Of a stretch of DNA of 64,000 nt, positions 36,852 to 48,281 are shown piece by piece. Origin of the DNA: JBGAPH01 sp046349955 (lineage in GTDB: Bacteria > Planctomycetota > Planctomycetia > Pirellulales > JBGAPH01); the NCBI GenBank assembly GCA_046349955.1, contig JAXMBI010000016.1:62001-126000 (forward strand), read 5' to 3'. Each line of letters begins with the position of its first letter. Position 1 is the first letter of the stretch. Both the position numbers and the translations under genes were made by a program. Below the pieces are notes generated by a model. It saw nothing but the letters and a program-made list of their open reading frames with translations, was not told the DNA's origin and did not search any database.

Positions 36852-38381
36852 TTAAGCCACCTTCTTCGAAGTATGCTCCGAGCCGTCGAAGGAGAGAATG
36901 GTCCGCGTCTCGTCGAGCGTGGTTTCGATGTGCACCGGCCGCGTCCACAGCCGATGCAGGTTGGCCAGGGTGTCGCGGGCGTAGCTGGTTTTCAGCTCCA
37001 CGCCGTGGTACTGGTGCTCGAGAAACAGCTCGCCGCGGTTCTTGTAGTTCCCCTCGCGCACGGCGATGATCGGCCGCCCCAGATTCGTCAGACTGAACAG
37101 CAATCGCTGCTTGATCTTAGGGAATTCGCGGCTCTCGATCTCGTATTGCTCGCGGCTGTTGTTGTAGCCGAAGGAAAACAGCTTGTTCTCCTGGCAGAAC
37201 TCGAGCGTGAGGAACTCGTCGATGAACGTCACGTCGTTGTGGATCGTGCGGACCTCGAAAATCTTCTGCCGGCCCAGGTTCGTTTCCGTGTTCCAGACGC
37301 GGCGGCGCTCGGCGTCGTCGCATTCGTCATAGTCCTTGCCGAACCGCCCCTTGTTCCAGCGCTGCTCGATGTCTCGGTAGAGCTCGATCCCCACTTTGTA
37401 GGGGTTCAGCCGACCGCCCGAAGTGGCCAACGTGCCGGAGTGGTGGTCGCAATAGTTGATGACGTCCTGCGGCTCGAGCCCCTGGCGGGTCATGATCGTG
37501 GAGTGCCAGTAGCTGGCCCAGCCCTCGTTCATGATCTTGGTCTGCCCTTGGGGGGCGAAGTAGTAGGCCTCGTCGCGCATGATCGAGAGCACGTCGGCCT
37601 GCCAGGGTTTGAGCGGCGCATTCTCCAGGATGAACAGCATCACGTCTCGGCTCGGCAGGCCGGCCGTGGCCGCCCGCGCCGCGCGTTCTTGGCGTTCCCG
37701 CTCTTGCCGCGCCCGCTCGGCGTCGGCCCCCACCGCGCCCGGCGGATTGATGAAGCGGTCCATGTACTGCTTGGCCTGAAAGCGCGGGGCGGCCGGCGCG
37801 TCTTCATCGTCCGCCTCGGCGTGGAACGCGTAGCGGTCGGCCGTCTCGCGGCGGCGGATGAACGGCGAGTGGATGTCGATCAGGTCTTCGATGCTGGTGC
37901 AGGCGTCGATGAAGTCTTCGACGACGTCGACCCCCTGCCGATCCATGTGCCGGCGGATGCGATTGCCGTGGTTGGCCATCTCATCCATCATCTTGCGGCT
38001 GGTCTGGCTGAACCAATAGTTGTTCTTGAAGAAGTCGCAGTGGCCATATACATGGGCCATCACCAGCTTCTGATCGGTCATCTCGTTCGACCGCATCAGA
38101 TAGGCGTAGCACGGGTTGTTGTTGATCACCAGCTCGTAGATCTTCTGCAGCCCGTAGGTGTAACCCTTGCTGAGTTGCTCGTATTCCATGCCGAACCGCC
38201 AATGCGGATAGCGGGTGGGGAACCCTCCATAGGCGGCGATCGCGTTGAGCTCGTCGGCGTCGACCAGCTCGAAGATCGTCGGAAAGAAGTCGAGCCCGTA
38301 GCCGCTGGCATAGCTTTCAATCTTGCGCTGAGCCAGCCGCATGTCTTCAGGCAGCGGAGCATAGTGCGTGGCGTCCATCAT
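36852..38381 (-). CDS. spoVR: SpoVR family protein
   Basis: A 509-residue protein of the SpoVR/YcgB family, named from Bacillus spore cortex formation and widespread in non-spore-formers. Landmarks: FFPTIFELVDADELNAIAAYGGFPTRYPHWRFGMEYEQLSK near residues 32-75, ELVINNNPCYAYLMRSN, MAHVYGHCDFFKNNYWF (about 108-124), MRDEAYYFAPQGQTKIMNEGWASYWHS (about 275-300) and the C-terminal QIDFIDEFLT-like block. The function is unknown but it is genetically tied to PrkA and YeaH, in the same order here. The start at 38381 is the first of two adjacent ATGs; an in-frame extension is discarded. Confidence 0.93.
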   Translation of the reverse strand: MMDATHYAPLPEDMRLAQRKIESYASGYGLDFFPTIFELVDADELNAIAAYGGFPTRYPHWRFGMEYEQLSKGYTYGLQKIYELVINNNPCYAYLMRSNEMTDQKLVMAHVYGHCDFFKNNYWFSQTSRKMMDEMANHGNRIRRHMDRQGVDVVEDFIDACTSIEDLIDIHSPFIRRRETADRYAFHAEADDEDAPAAPRFQAKQYMDRFINPPGAVGADAERARQERERQERAARAATAGLPSRDVMLFILENAPLKPWQADVLSIMRDEAYYFAPQGQTKIMNEGWASYWHSTIMTRQGLEPQDVINYCDHHSGTLATSGGRLNPYKVGIELYRDIEQRWNKGRFGKDYDECDDAERRRVWNTETNLGRQKIFEVRTIHNDVTFIDEFLTLEFCQENKLFSFGYNNSREQYEIESREFPKIKQRLLFSLTNLGRPIIAVREGNYKNRGELFLEHQYHGVELKTSYARDTLANLHRLWTRPVHIETTLDETRTILSFDGSEHTSKKVA

Positions 38382-38404
38382 GCGTTTCCCCGGCGGCGCG
38401 GCCG

Positions 38405-39508
38405 CTATTTTCCTTTGCCCAAGAAGGCCTTGATCGAGTCGAGAATGCCTTCGCGGTTTTCGATTTCCGAGAGGACGAGCGTTTCGTGGTCCGAACCGTA
38501 GGCCTCTTGCAGCGTGCGGAGGTACTCGCCGCTGCCGTAGGGGCTTTCGACCTGGCCGTAGCAAAACAGGTTCACGTGCGGCAGGATGCTCGTGCGCAGC
38601 AGCTCGAGGCTCCGCTGGTTGTCTTCGCCCCAGTTGTCGCCGTCGGAGAATTGGAAGCAATAAATGTTCCACTCCGACGACGGAAACTCCCGCTGCATCA
38701 GTTCGACGCAGGCCTTATAGGCGCTCGAAATCCGCGTGCCGCCGCTCTCGCGGGTGTGGTAGAAGGTGTGCTCGTCGACCTCGCGGGCCACCGCGTCGTG
38801 AATGATGTAGCGGGTGTCGACGCCGTCGTACTGGCTCTTGAGCCAGGTGTCGATCCAGAAGGCCTCGGTCCGCACGATCTGTTTTTGCTCGTCGGTCATC
38901 GAGCCCGAAACGTCCATCAGGTAGATGACCGCGGCGGCCGCCTGCGGCTGCTGGATCGTGCTCCAGGAGCGGTAACGCTTGTCCTCGTTGATCGGCACGA
39001 CCCGCGGCTCTGCGGGCCGGTAGGTGTTCGTCGAAATCTGCCGCCGCAGGGCCTCGAGGTAGGTGCGCTTGAAGTGCCGCAGCGATTCGGGGCCGCTCTT
39101 GCGAACGCTGTTGTAGCGGTACTTTTCCTCGGCGATGTTGGCCTTGCCCTTGGGCTGGATGCGGGGGAGCTGCAACTCGTCTCCCAGGATTTGGGCCAGC
39201 TCCTCGAGCGATACGTCGACTTCCAGGATGTGCTGCCCGGGGTCGCCCCCCGCCTGGCCTTGGCCGCTCTGGTCGCCGGGGCCGACGGGCGTGCCGGGGT
39301 CGCCATCTCCCTGGCCCACTCCGCCGCCGCCGTTCTTGCCGTAGCGGAAGTGGGGCACGTCGAGCTGGGGGATCGGAATGCTGATCAGGTCGCCCCCCTG
39401 CCGGCCGATCATCTCGCCGTGGGTGACGTACTTCTTCAGATTCTCCCGGATCTTGCCGCGGATGATCTGTTTGAACCGCGTTCGATCGCCCTGGATGTTC
39501 ATCGCCAT
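38405..39508 (-). CDS. yeaH: DUF444 / YeaH-YhbH family protein
   Basis: A 367-residue protein of the YeaH family, which has a von Willebrand A-like domain. The MIDAS is AAAVIYLMDVSGSMTDEQKQI (DxSxS, about residues 186-206), followed by TRYIIHDAVAREVDEHTFYHTRESGGTRISSAY. The N-terminus MAMNIQGDRTRFKQIIRGKI and the glycine-rich stretch (about 70-110) are typical. It is an expected partner of the PrkA kinase. It ends 23 bases before spoVR. A second ATG two codons later (39502) is possible. Confidence 0.92.
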   Translation of the reverse strand: MAMNIQGDRTRFKQIIRGKIRENLKKYVTHGEMIGRQGGDLISIPIPQLDVPHFRYGKNGGGGVGQGDGDPGTPVGPGDQSGQGQAGGDPGQHILEVDVSLEELAQILGDELQLPRIQPKGKANIAEEKYRYNSVRKSGPESLRHFKRTYLEALRRQISTNTYRPAEPRVVPINEDKRYRSWSTIQQPQAAAAVIYLMDVSGSMTDEQKQIVRTEAFWIDTWLKSQYDGVDTRYIIHDAVAREVDEHTFYHTRESGGTRISSAYKACVELMQREFPSSEWNIYCFQFSDGDNWGEDNQRSLELLRTSILPHVNLFCYGQVESPYGSGEYLRTLQEAYGSDHETLVLSEIENREGILDSIKAFLGKGK

Positions 39509-39618
39509 GTGGCCCTCGCCGCCCCCTGCGAAGGCCGGGCCGCACCTAAAGCGGCCCGCTTCGCGCCGGGCACTATGCGTCGTTTCTCGTTCCTGGTTGC
39601 CTGCCCCATTCACCATTC

Positions 39619-39709
39619 CGGCGAGCGGCCCAGCGTAAGCTGGCCGACTGGTCATTCCGGTCTGGTTCCCTCACCGCGGGGTCAGCCGGCTGACGCCGGC
39701 CGCTCGCCG
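39619..39709. repeat. Inverted repeat between prkA and yeaH
   Basis: CGGCGAGCGGCC (39619-39630) and its exact reverse complement GGCCGCTCGCCG (39698-39709) flank 67 bases that contain further GC palindromes (for example GTCAGCCGGCTGAC at 39681-39694). In the operon transcript this would form a large stem between prkA and yeaH and could set differential stability or processing. Confidence 0.6.
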
Positions 39710-39746
39710 AGCATGCGATCGGCGAGGATAGGTGCATGCGTTTTCA

Positions 39747-41795
<2,049 letters not shown>

Positions 41796-42405
41796 GATCG
41801 ACTCTCCCCCGTAGTGTTTGGCAAGCGTCGCTGCCGGCGGCCGGGCCGGCAGCGGCGGTAGTGGCGAATCTCTGCTGCGCGAGAACGCGCGTTCCCTCGG
41901 GCGAACCTTCTCCCTCTGACGACATTTCCCTTCGCCTTTCCGACCGCGCAGCAACGACCCCGGTTCGGGTCGGGCCGGCTGCCGGCGCTCTGGCCGGCAG
42001 GGTCGGGGAGCATGCAGAAACCCGGCTACAAACGAAAACTGCCGGTTCCCTGCCTAGAGAAACGCCCAGACCCGAACGGCAAGGAGATGCGCCGAGGTCG
42101 GAGAGAACTTGGAAAAGAGCGCTGAGAGTGGAGGCGGGCTCTGGTCTGGATCTGGCTGGCGATGGCGGTACGTTCCGTCGCGCCGTGGTGCCGTCGGTCC
42201 CTCGCCCGGCATACTCTTCATCCGCCACCTTGTAGTATCGTTGCCGTCCCATCAGCAGGCAAGACGAATCGGTCGCGATTTGCCTTTCCTCGTCTGCGGA
42301 GTCTGCCTAGTTCTCCGCGGACAGCAGGCCGCGGCACGACATCGCACGATGCCGCCACAAGCGGGGACGCGCGGAAAAGTGAATCAGACACTTGGACTTT
42401 GGGCA
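41796..42405. other. Long intergenic region upstream of prkA
   Basis: No gene is supported in these 610 bases. The part next to prkA contains several GGCCGGC-type palindromes (about 41837-41856 and 41978-42000) and will hold the prkA promoter and leader, but I could not identify a convincing -35/-10 or -24/-12 pair. Confidence 0.4.
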
Positions 42406-43503
42406 TCAGTCGACCTCCTGCATGAATCGCAGGAACCGCGCCTCCAGCATCTTCAGATCGCGCCCGTACACGCTCGTGAAGTCGGCCAGCCGCTCCGCCC
42501 GCGTGTAGTCGGTGAACGGGGCGCGCTTGGCCGTCTTCTGCAAGTACTGGGCATACTTGCGGGGCTCGGTCTCGACGAGGAAGAACGTGAGCGCCCACGA
42601 TTCCGCGTAGGCCGCGTCGACGTCGGTCTGGAACATCTGATCGCTGGCGATCAGCTCCGCCGCGCTGCCTGGTCGGCGGCGGCCACTGGCGTACTTCCTG
42701 AACTGCTCGAGCCGGTCGCGGTTGATGCGGTCGGCCTGCTGGGCGGAACGCCGCGAGTCCGACACGCCGGGGGCCTCGAAGAGCGTCCCCAGCCCCTCGA
42801 CCACCCACTTGGGCGTGCCGCCAAAGCGGCTGTGGATTCCGGTGTTGAAGGCCGTCTGATGGGTCGCTTCGTGGATGATCGTTTCCGCGTTGTGCCGCCA
42901 GTCCTTCGAGTTGGGGCGGCCGCGGGTGATGTCGAACAGCATGATCCGGTTCGTGAAGGGCGAGTAGTAGCCGAGCACGCTCGTGCCGACGTTCACCCCC
43001 TCGCGGGCCGCCTGGCGGATGAAGTCCTCTTGCGTCGGCAACACCACGGCCACCAGCGGGAACTGGGGATTCTCGAGCCGGACGCCGCGGACGTTGAAGT
43101 AGTGCTGGAACGAGCGGTACAGCTCCTCGAATCGCCCGGCCCACTGGTCGCGCTCTCCGGCCGGATGGACCACTAGATAGTGGCCGGTGCCGGTCACGTT
43201 GAACTTCGGGCCGAACTCGGCCTCGAGCAACGCACGCATTTCGGAAGGGCTGTAGCTCTCGAAATTGCCGCTGAGCTGTTCGTAGTCTTTGGCGGCCGAG
43301 GCGCGAAACGTGTGGAGTTGCCCATCGCGGGTGAGGAATTGCACGTTGCCGTCGTCGACTCCCAGCGGCTGCCCTTCGAGGCGCTGCCCCTGCACTTTGG
43401 CCCGCATCAGGAAGCGCGGTTTTGCCGCCTGGGCCTCGGCGGCCAGCCCCAGAATCGCTACGCCCAGAACAACCGCGCGAAGGGAGCACATGCCAGTCTT
43501 CAC
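42406..43503 (-). CDS. DUF1570 exported protein, putative zinc protease-like
   Basis: A 365-residue protein with a signal peptide (MKTGMCSLRAVVLGVAILGLAAEAQA). The DUF1570 core includes VVHPAGERDQWAGRFEELYRSFQHYF (about 108-133), VAVVLPTQEDF, the zinc-like ETIIHEATHQTAFNTGI (about 204-220, HExxH) and WVVEGLGTLFEAPG (about 232-246, a downstream Glu as third ligand), as in gluzincins. It probably acts in the periplasm or outside. Its substrates are unknown. DUF1570 genes are frequent in planctomycetes. Confidence 0.85.
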   Translation of the reverse strand: MKTGMCSLRAVVLGVAILGLAAEAQAAKPRFLMRAKVQGQRLEGQPLGVDDGNVQFLTRDGQLHTFRASAAKDYEQLSGNFESYSPSEMRALLEAEFGPKFNVTGTGHYLVVHPAGERDQWAGRFEELYRSFQHYFNVRGVRLENPQFPLVAVVLPTQEDFIRQAAREGVNVGTSVLGYYSPFTNRIMLFDITRGRPNSKDWRHNAETIIHEATHQTAFNTGIHSRFGGTPKWVVEGLGTLFEAPGVSDSRRSAQQADRINRDRLEQFRKYASGRRRPGSAAELIASDQMFQTDVDAAYAESWALTFFLVETEPRKYAQYLQKTAKRAPFTDYTRAERLADFTSVYGRDLKMLEARFLRFMQEVD

Positions 43504-43690
43504 CGTCTCGAGGCCGGAGTGTGATGTTCCTCTGTCGCAAGTCTAAGTCACGCCCTCCCGCCGGGTCGGGCGGGTAGTAGCGGTTCGGGTCCGCCCGCGG
43601 CTGCCTTGCTCCGGCGAAAAGGGTTAGAATGACGCTATTGGGGCCGCTCGCCCGGGGAACCTGCCGTCAGGAGCTCGCGCCGTGGGGACG

Positions 43691-44950
43691 ATGCTGATCT
43701 TGCTGGTGCTGCTGCCGGCCGCCGAACCGGCGGACGACGCCAAGCTGGCGCTTCAGGTGCGGAAGCTCGTCGCCGAGCTCGATGCCCCCACGCTTGCTGC
43801 CCGCGAACAGGCCCAGCGCGAACTCACCGGCTTGGGTCAGTCGGCGCTGCCGCTGCTGCCCAAGGAAACGGGGCGGCTTTCGCTCGAGCAGCGGACGCGC
43901 GTGGCGGCCGTGCGCCTGGCCATTGAATCCGCGGCCGCTGAGAGCACAGCCGCCGGCACCAAAGTCACCCTGTCGGGGGCCGATCTTCCGCTGGCCGAGG
44001 TGCTGGCCGCCATCGAGAAACAAACCGGCAACAAGCTGGTCGACTACCGCGAGAAGTTCGGTCAAGACACCGAGGCCAAGAAGGTCAGCGTCAACTTCAG
44101 CGACACGCCCTTCTGGCAAGCCATGGATCAGGTGCTGGCCCAAGCGGGGCTCGGCGTCTACGCGTATAGCGGCGAGCCGGGCCTGGCCATCGTGGCGCGG
44201 GCCGGCGGTCCTGACCGCACCAAGGGGGCCGTGTACCGGGGCGCCTTCCGGCTCGAACCGCTGCGGCTCGAGGCCCGCCGCGACCTGCGCAATCCGCAGA
44301 CCGATGGCCTCAAGGTCGCCGTCGAGATCGGGTGGGAGCCGCGGTCGGCGCCGATCGCGCTCGTGCAAAAGCTCGAAAGTCTGTCAGCCGTTGACGAGAA
44401 CGGCGCTCCGCTCGAAGTCGACGGCCGCCATGGGCAACTCGAGGCCAACGTGCAGCCGGGGAGCAGCGGCTCGGAGCTCGAGCTGCCCTTCAAGGCCCCG
44501 CCGCGCACCGTAGCCAAGCTGGGGTCGATCAAGGGGAAGCTTTCCGTTCTCTTGCCCGGTCCGCCGGGGGTGTTTCGCTTCGAAAAGCTGGCCGCCGCTC
44601 AAGACGTGCAGCAGCAACAGGGGCGCGCGACCGTAACGCTCGAAAAAGTCCGCGATGTCGGCGAGGGAAGCTGGCAGGCCGTCATCCGCGTGCGCTACGA
44701 AGACCCAGGGCAGGCCCTCGAGTCGCACCGGGGCTGGATCTATCAGAACCCCGCCTACCTCGTCGGGCCCGATGGCCAGAAGATCGAGGGAGGCATGGAG
44801 ACTACCGGGCAGACCGAAACCGAGGTCGGCGTCGCCTACCTGTTTTTCACGGGGGGAGGGATCGAAGGGTATACCTTCGTGTATGAAACCCCCACGGCCG
44901 TGATCGCCGACGAGGTGGAATTCGAACTCAAGGATTTGCCGCTGCCGTAG
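43691..44950 (+). CDS. Exported hypothetical protein
   Basis: A 419-residue protein with a short signal-like start (MLILLVLLPAAEPADD). The first third contains helical repeats (LAAREQAQRELTGLGQSALPLL, HEAT-like), then a segment GADLPLAEVLAAIEKQTGNKLVDY...VSVNFSDTPFWQAMDQVLAQAGLGVY that resembles secretin/STN short domains (about 95-155). The rest is beta-rich. ATG 43691 is chosen; a GTG at 43682 is also possible. It is followed 45 bases later by a parvulin, suggesting envelope functions. Confidence 0.6.
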   Translation: MLILLVLLPAAEPADDAKLALQVRKLVAELDAPTLAAREQAQRELTGLGQSALPLLPKETGRLSLEQRTRVAAVRLAIESAAAESTAAGTKVTLSGADLPLAEVLAAIEKQTGNKLVDYREKFGQDTEAKKVSVNFSDTPFWQAMDQVLAQAGLGVYAYSGEPGLAIVARAGGPDRTKGAVYRGAFRLEPLRLEARRDLRNPQTDGLKVAVEIGWEPRSAPIALVQKLESLSAVDENGAPLEVDGRHGQLEANVQPGSSGSELELPFKAPPRTVAKLGSIKGKLSVLLPGPPGVFRFEKLAAAQDVQQQQGRATVTLEKVRDVGEGSWQAVIRVRYEDPGQALESHRGWIYQNPAYLVGPDGQKIEGGMETTGQTETEVGVAYLFFTGGGIEGYTFVYETPTAVIADEVEFELKDLPLP

Positions 44951-44995
44951 AGCGGTCGGGCTCTCAAGGGCCCCGGCGTGGAAGAGGAGCAATTG

Positions 44996-46054
44996 ATGCT
45001 GCGATTTTCTCGAGGGGGCGTTCTGGCGTTGCTGCTGGCGATGGCGGCCGGGGTTCAAGCCGCGCCGCAATCGCCTGCCGACGACAAGAAAGCTCCTGAC
45101 ACTAAGGCCGCCCCGGCCGCGGAAGATGCGCCAGCCAAGGAAGCTGCCCCGCCGCCGGCCGACCCCAACGTCGTGGCCCTCATCGGCGATCGGCCGGTGA
45201 CGCGCGACGAGGTGGAACGTGAGCTCGCCCCCATCCAGGCCCAAGGCGCCATCCCCGACAAGATGCTGCCCCTTTGGCAGGCCAAGGCGCTCGACATGGT
45301 GATCGAGCGGCGGATCGTGCTCGATCTGCTCGAGCGGAGCGAGCAAACGGTGAAGCCGGCCGAGATCGACGCCGCCGTGGGGCAGCTCAAGCAGAAGCTC
45401 GGCGAGCAGAAGCTGACCTGGGAGCAGTTCCTGGCCAAGCAGAAGACGACCGACGAGGCGATGCGCGAACAGATTCGCTGGCAGATGAGCTGGAACCGCT
45501 ACGCTGCCCGCGAGCTGACCGACGAAGTGCTCGACGACCTGTTCAAGTCGCAGCAGGCCGAGTACGACGGCCGCAAGATTCGCGTCAGCCACATCCTGCT
45601 CCGTCCCGCCGGCCCCGGCGGCGAGGCTGAGATCAAGCGCCTCGTGCAGCAGGCAGCCGAAATCCGCGCTCGGATCGAGAAGCAAGAGCTGACCTTCGCC
45701 GAGGCGGCCAAGCAATACTCCGACGGGCCCAGCCGCAGCGCCGGGGGAGACCTGGGGTCGATCGCCCGCCACGGCGAAATGGTCGAGCCCTTCGCCAAGG
45801 CCGCCTTCGCGCTCGGCAAGGGAGAAATCAGCCCGCCGGTGGTCACCCCCTTCGGCATCCACCTGATCCAATGCACCGAAGTCGACGCCGGCAGCAAGAC
45901 AGCCGCCGACAACCGCGACGACCTCCGCAAGGCCGCCGCGCTCCTCCTCTTCCAACGCATCGCCGCCCAAGAACGGCGGACGGCCGACGTGACGTTCACG
46001 GGCAACTGGCCGTACTTCGACGGCGTGACGCGGCAGTTGGTGGTGCCGAAGTAG
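44996..46054 (+). CDS. Peptidyl-prolyl isomerase, SurA/PpiC (parvulin) type
   Basis: A 352-residue periplasmic folding factor with a signal peptide (MLRFSRGGVLALLLAMAAGVQA), an alanine/proline linker, a SurA-N-like helical domain (about 60-185) and a parvulin core (about 195-300): KIRVSHILLRPAGPGGEAEI, LTFAEAAKQYSDGPSRSAGGDLGSI, MVEPFAKAAFALGKGEISPPVVTPFGIHLIQ. It isomerises proline bonds in exported proteins. The ATG at 44996 has a GAGGAG ribosome site; the GTG at 44978 is rejected. Confidence 0.9.
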   Translation: MLRFSRGGVLALLLAMAAGVQAAPQSPADDKKAPDTKAAPAAEDAPAKEAAPPPADPNVVALIGDRPVTRDEVERELAPIQAQGAIPDKMLPLWQAKALDMVIERRIVLDLLERSEQTVKPAEIDAAVGQLKQKLGEQKLTWEQFLAKQKTTDEAMREQIRWQMSWNRYAARELTDEVLDDLFKSQQAEYDGRKIRVSHILLRPAGPGGEAEIKRLVQQAAEIRARIEKQELTFAEAAKQYSDGPSRSAGGDLGSIARHGEMVEPFAKAAFALGKGEISPPVVTPFGIHLIQCTEVDAGSKTAADNRDDLRKAAALLLFQRIAAQERRTADVTFTGNWPYFDGVTRQLVVPK

Positions 46055-46102
46055 GGGGCTGAGTCTACCGCTCTCTGGAGTCCCTTTCGGAGGTCGCCGA
46101 AC

Positions 46103-46630
46103 GTGTACGAAAAACTCTCGGATCGTGCTCGAGAGGCGATGCACTCGGCCACCGAACAAGCCCGGCGGTTCAACCATCCGCAAGTTAGCCCTGAGCACGT
46201 CCTGCTGGCCTTAGTCGACCAAAGTGCGAATGTCGCGTGCGATTGCCTGAAGGAGATGGGTGTCGACGGTCGTCGACTGCGGCTCGAGATCGAAAAACGA
46301 ATGCTGAGCTACGCTGATCCAGTCGGTCGCGGACGTTTACCGCTGGCTTCCCGCACGAAGCGACTGATCGAATTGGCGATGAACCAGGTAAGAACGGACC
46401 GATTGCCCTTTATAGGCGCCGAACACCTGCTGCTCGGCATGTTCGACCTGGCGGACCGCGTTGTCGGCGAGGTCCTGACGCTGCTGGGAGCAACCAAGGA
46501 AAGAGCGCTCGCGGTGTTGCCTTCGCTGGTGGCTGCGGCTGGCGACCGCATCGCCGGTCAGAGTGTCCTCGACCGGCCAACCCTGGCGCATCGACTTGGC
46601 TGCTTCGTGCGGAAGTTCCGTAGCAACTGA
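46103..46630 (+). CDS. Stand-alone Clp N-terminal domain protein
   Basis: A 175-residue protein. MYEKLSDRAREAMHSATEQARRFNHPQVSPEHVLLALV (1-38) and IELAMNQVRTDRLPFIGAEHLLLGMF (about 92-117) are the two repeats of a ClpA/ClpC N-domain, the substrate and adaptor-binding part of AAA+ unfoldases. There is no ATPase. It might act as a decoy or adaptor. The start is GTG at 46103 with GGAG upstream. It is followed by a long run of unrelated small genes. Confidence 0.8.
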   Translation: MYEKLSDRAREAMHSATEQARRFNHPQVSPEHVLLALVDQSANVACDCLKEMGVDGRRLRLEIEKRMLSYADPVGRGRLPLASRTKRLIELAMNQVRTDRLPFIGAEHLLLGMFDLADRVVGEVLTLLGATKERALAVLPSLVAAAGDRIAGQSVLDRPTLAHRLGCFVRKFRSN

Positions 46631-46793
46631 CCACTCAGAACTCTCGAGACAGAGTCGGTTTCACCCGCCTCGTCAGCCTTCGTCGGCCGGTGCGTCCGTC
46701 GGCGAGAGTGGCGGCACGGATGGCGGCGGGCGACAATCGGGGTAGGGCGCTCGTCTCGCTGCGCTCTGTTCATCTTCCAACACCACATAGGTC

Positions 46794-47255
46794 ATGTACT
46801 TCGACATCGACCACACGGTGACCGTAGCGACCTGGCCCGCCGAAGATGTGCTTGCTCGGGCAGCAAGCGAGATCGAGCGGCGACGGGGCAGTGTCCTTGG
46901 GGCCTCACCGGAGTCTTTAGTGTTTTCCGCTCCCTTCTGGCGAGTCAACGGGCCGCTTTCTTTCCTGGTCCCTCAACTCCCCTTCGGCGTTTCCCAAGGC
47001 GTGCTCGACGTGGTCGAGAAAAGCGCCGATTCCGCGGCGATTCGTTGCCGCGTGTCGTTTACCTGGCTGCGCGTGCTCATGGCCGCCCTGTTGCTGCTGA
47101 TCTTGAACTCGGCCATCGCGGCGAGCGCCCGGGGATCCAATTGGTCTTGGCTCCTGTTCCTGCTGGGGATCGCCGCTGCGCTCCTGATCTATGGGCTCGC
47201 GCTGGCGGGCACGCGCCGATTCCTCGACCGCAAACTCTTCTTGAGCGCCAAGTGA
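46794..47255 (+). CDS. Hypothetical two-helix membrane protein
   Basis: A 153-residue protein with a soluble front (about 1-92, including SLVFSAPFWRVNGPLSFLVP) and two C-terminal helices (about 92-110, 119-140) ending in a basic tail. No family recognised. It lies 17 bases upstream of the next small membrane-anchored gene. Confidence 0.6.
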   Translation: MYFDIDHTVTVATWPAEDVLARAASEIERRRGSVLGASPESLVFSAPFWRVNGPLSFLVPQLPFGVSQGVLDVVEKSADSAAIRCRVSFTWLRVLMAALLLLILNSAIAASARGSNWSWLLFLLGIAAALLIYGLALAGTRRFLDRKLFLSAK

Positions 47256-47271
47256 AGCAGGGTTCCAGCCC

Positions 47272-47808
47272 ATGAACTACCCGACGCTTGCTCCGAACCG
47301 GGACCAGCCGCGCAAGGCACGCTTCCGACTTCGCACGCTGCTCATCGTGGTCACGGTGTTCGCGGTCTTCTTCGCCTTCATCGGCGATCAGATTGCCAAG
47401 CTTCGCCGTCAGCCGGCGCTGCTGGAACAGGCCGTCGCGCTCGCGAAAAGCCAAGGGCACGCGCATCTCAGGTACGACTACGATATGGACGTTGGAAGCC
47501 TCTCCTACGAGGGCAGGCCCATGTCGCTCGAGCTGGCGCGGGCTATCGTTGCCGCCAAGCGGATCAGGGAACTGTCGACGAAGTGCGACCTCGATCCAGC
47601 GGTGAGGAGGGAACTCGAAAGAGCGTTTCGGCCTAACACGGCCAAGGTTGATTCGGAAGAAGCTCGCTTCAAATATGAAGACGGAGAAGAATTCGAAAAG
47701 TTCCGCGAGGAGTTTGCGGACGAGCTGAAAGTACCCGGCAGACACCGCGACGGCACGCAGGACTGGCAGCGGAAGGAAGTGGGCATCTTCTGGGCGCCGT
47801 TCCCCTGA
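47272..47808 (+). CDS. Hypothetical protein with N-terminal membrane anchor
   Basis: A 178-residue protein starting with a basic RKARFRLRTLLIVVTVFAVFFAF (about 14-36), the xLRTLL-type single helix common in planctomycetes, followed by a charged helical domain (about 45-170). No enzyme motif is visible. It shares this anchor style with the two genes that follow. Confidence 0.6.
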   Translation: MNYPTLAPNRDQPRKARFRLRTLLIVVTVFAVFFAFIGDQIAKLRRQPALLEQAVALAKSQGHAHLRYDYDMDVGSLSYEGRPMSLELARAIVAAKRIRELSTKCDLDPAVRRELERAFRPNTAKVDSEEARFKYEDGEEFEKFREEFADELKVPGRHRDGTQDWQRKEVGIFWAPFP

Positions 47809-47901
47809 GGAAGGCAGAGCGAATCGAAACGGATCGGCATCGATGCCGACTGCGACGGTCAGGCGCCGTAGACTGAATTGGGGCAACACGAGGATCAAGC
47901 G

Positions 47902-48279
47902 ATGGCTCAGTTTTCCCTGAGACGCAAGTTGCTCTTGGCAGTCGTCCTGGTTGCAGGTCTGGCCGTAGGATTCTGGGGAAGCGAGGTCTTCCTCGACCGC
48001 AGGGACCAAGAGCACTTCGATACCGCCGTGGCGCGCGCAAGGGCCGATGGTTCGTTTCGCAACTGCGGCGAAAAAGGCGAGTGGTTGACCGTCGACGCCA
48101 CGCGGCTGACGGCGCCGACGGCCAAGGCAATTGCAATTTGCGGCGTAGGGGCAATCGGATCGCTGGGCATTAAGGGCGAGTTGCCGGAGGAGATCCGCGC
48201 AATTCTAGGCGTGGAATGGCAGCACGCCGCGACTGCTGGCGACGACCCCAGCTTTACGTTTTGGCGGCAGAGACCGTAG
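47902..48279 (+). CDS. Hypothetical protein with N-terminal membrane anchor
   Basis: A 125-residue protein with the N-terminus MAQFSLRRKLLLAVVLVAGLAVGFWGS giving a single helix, then a small periplasmic-facing domain (AAKGEWLTVDATRLTAPTAKAIA-like text with a GxxGSLGIKG stretch). ATG 47902 has GAGGATC upstream, and the TTG at 47878 is rejected. The ATG of the next gene lies three bases beyond this stop. Confidence 0.55.
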   Translation: MAQFSLRRKLLLAVVLVAGLAVGFWGSEVFLDRRDQEHFDTAVARARADGSFRNCGEKGEWLTVDATRLTAPTAKAIAICGVGAIGSLGIKGELPEEIRAILGVEWQHAATAGDDPSFTFWRQRP

Positions 48280-48281
48280 CC

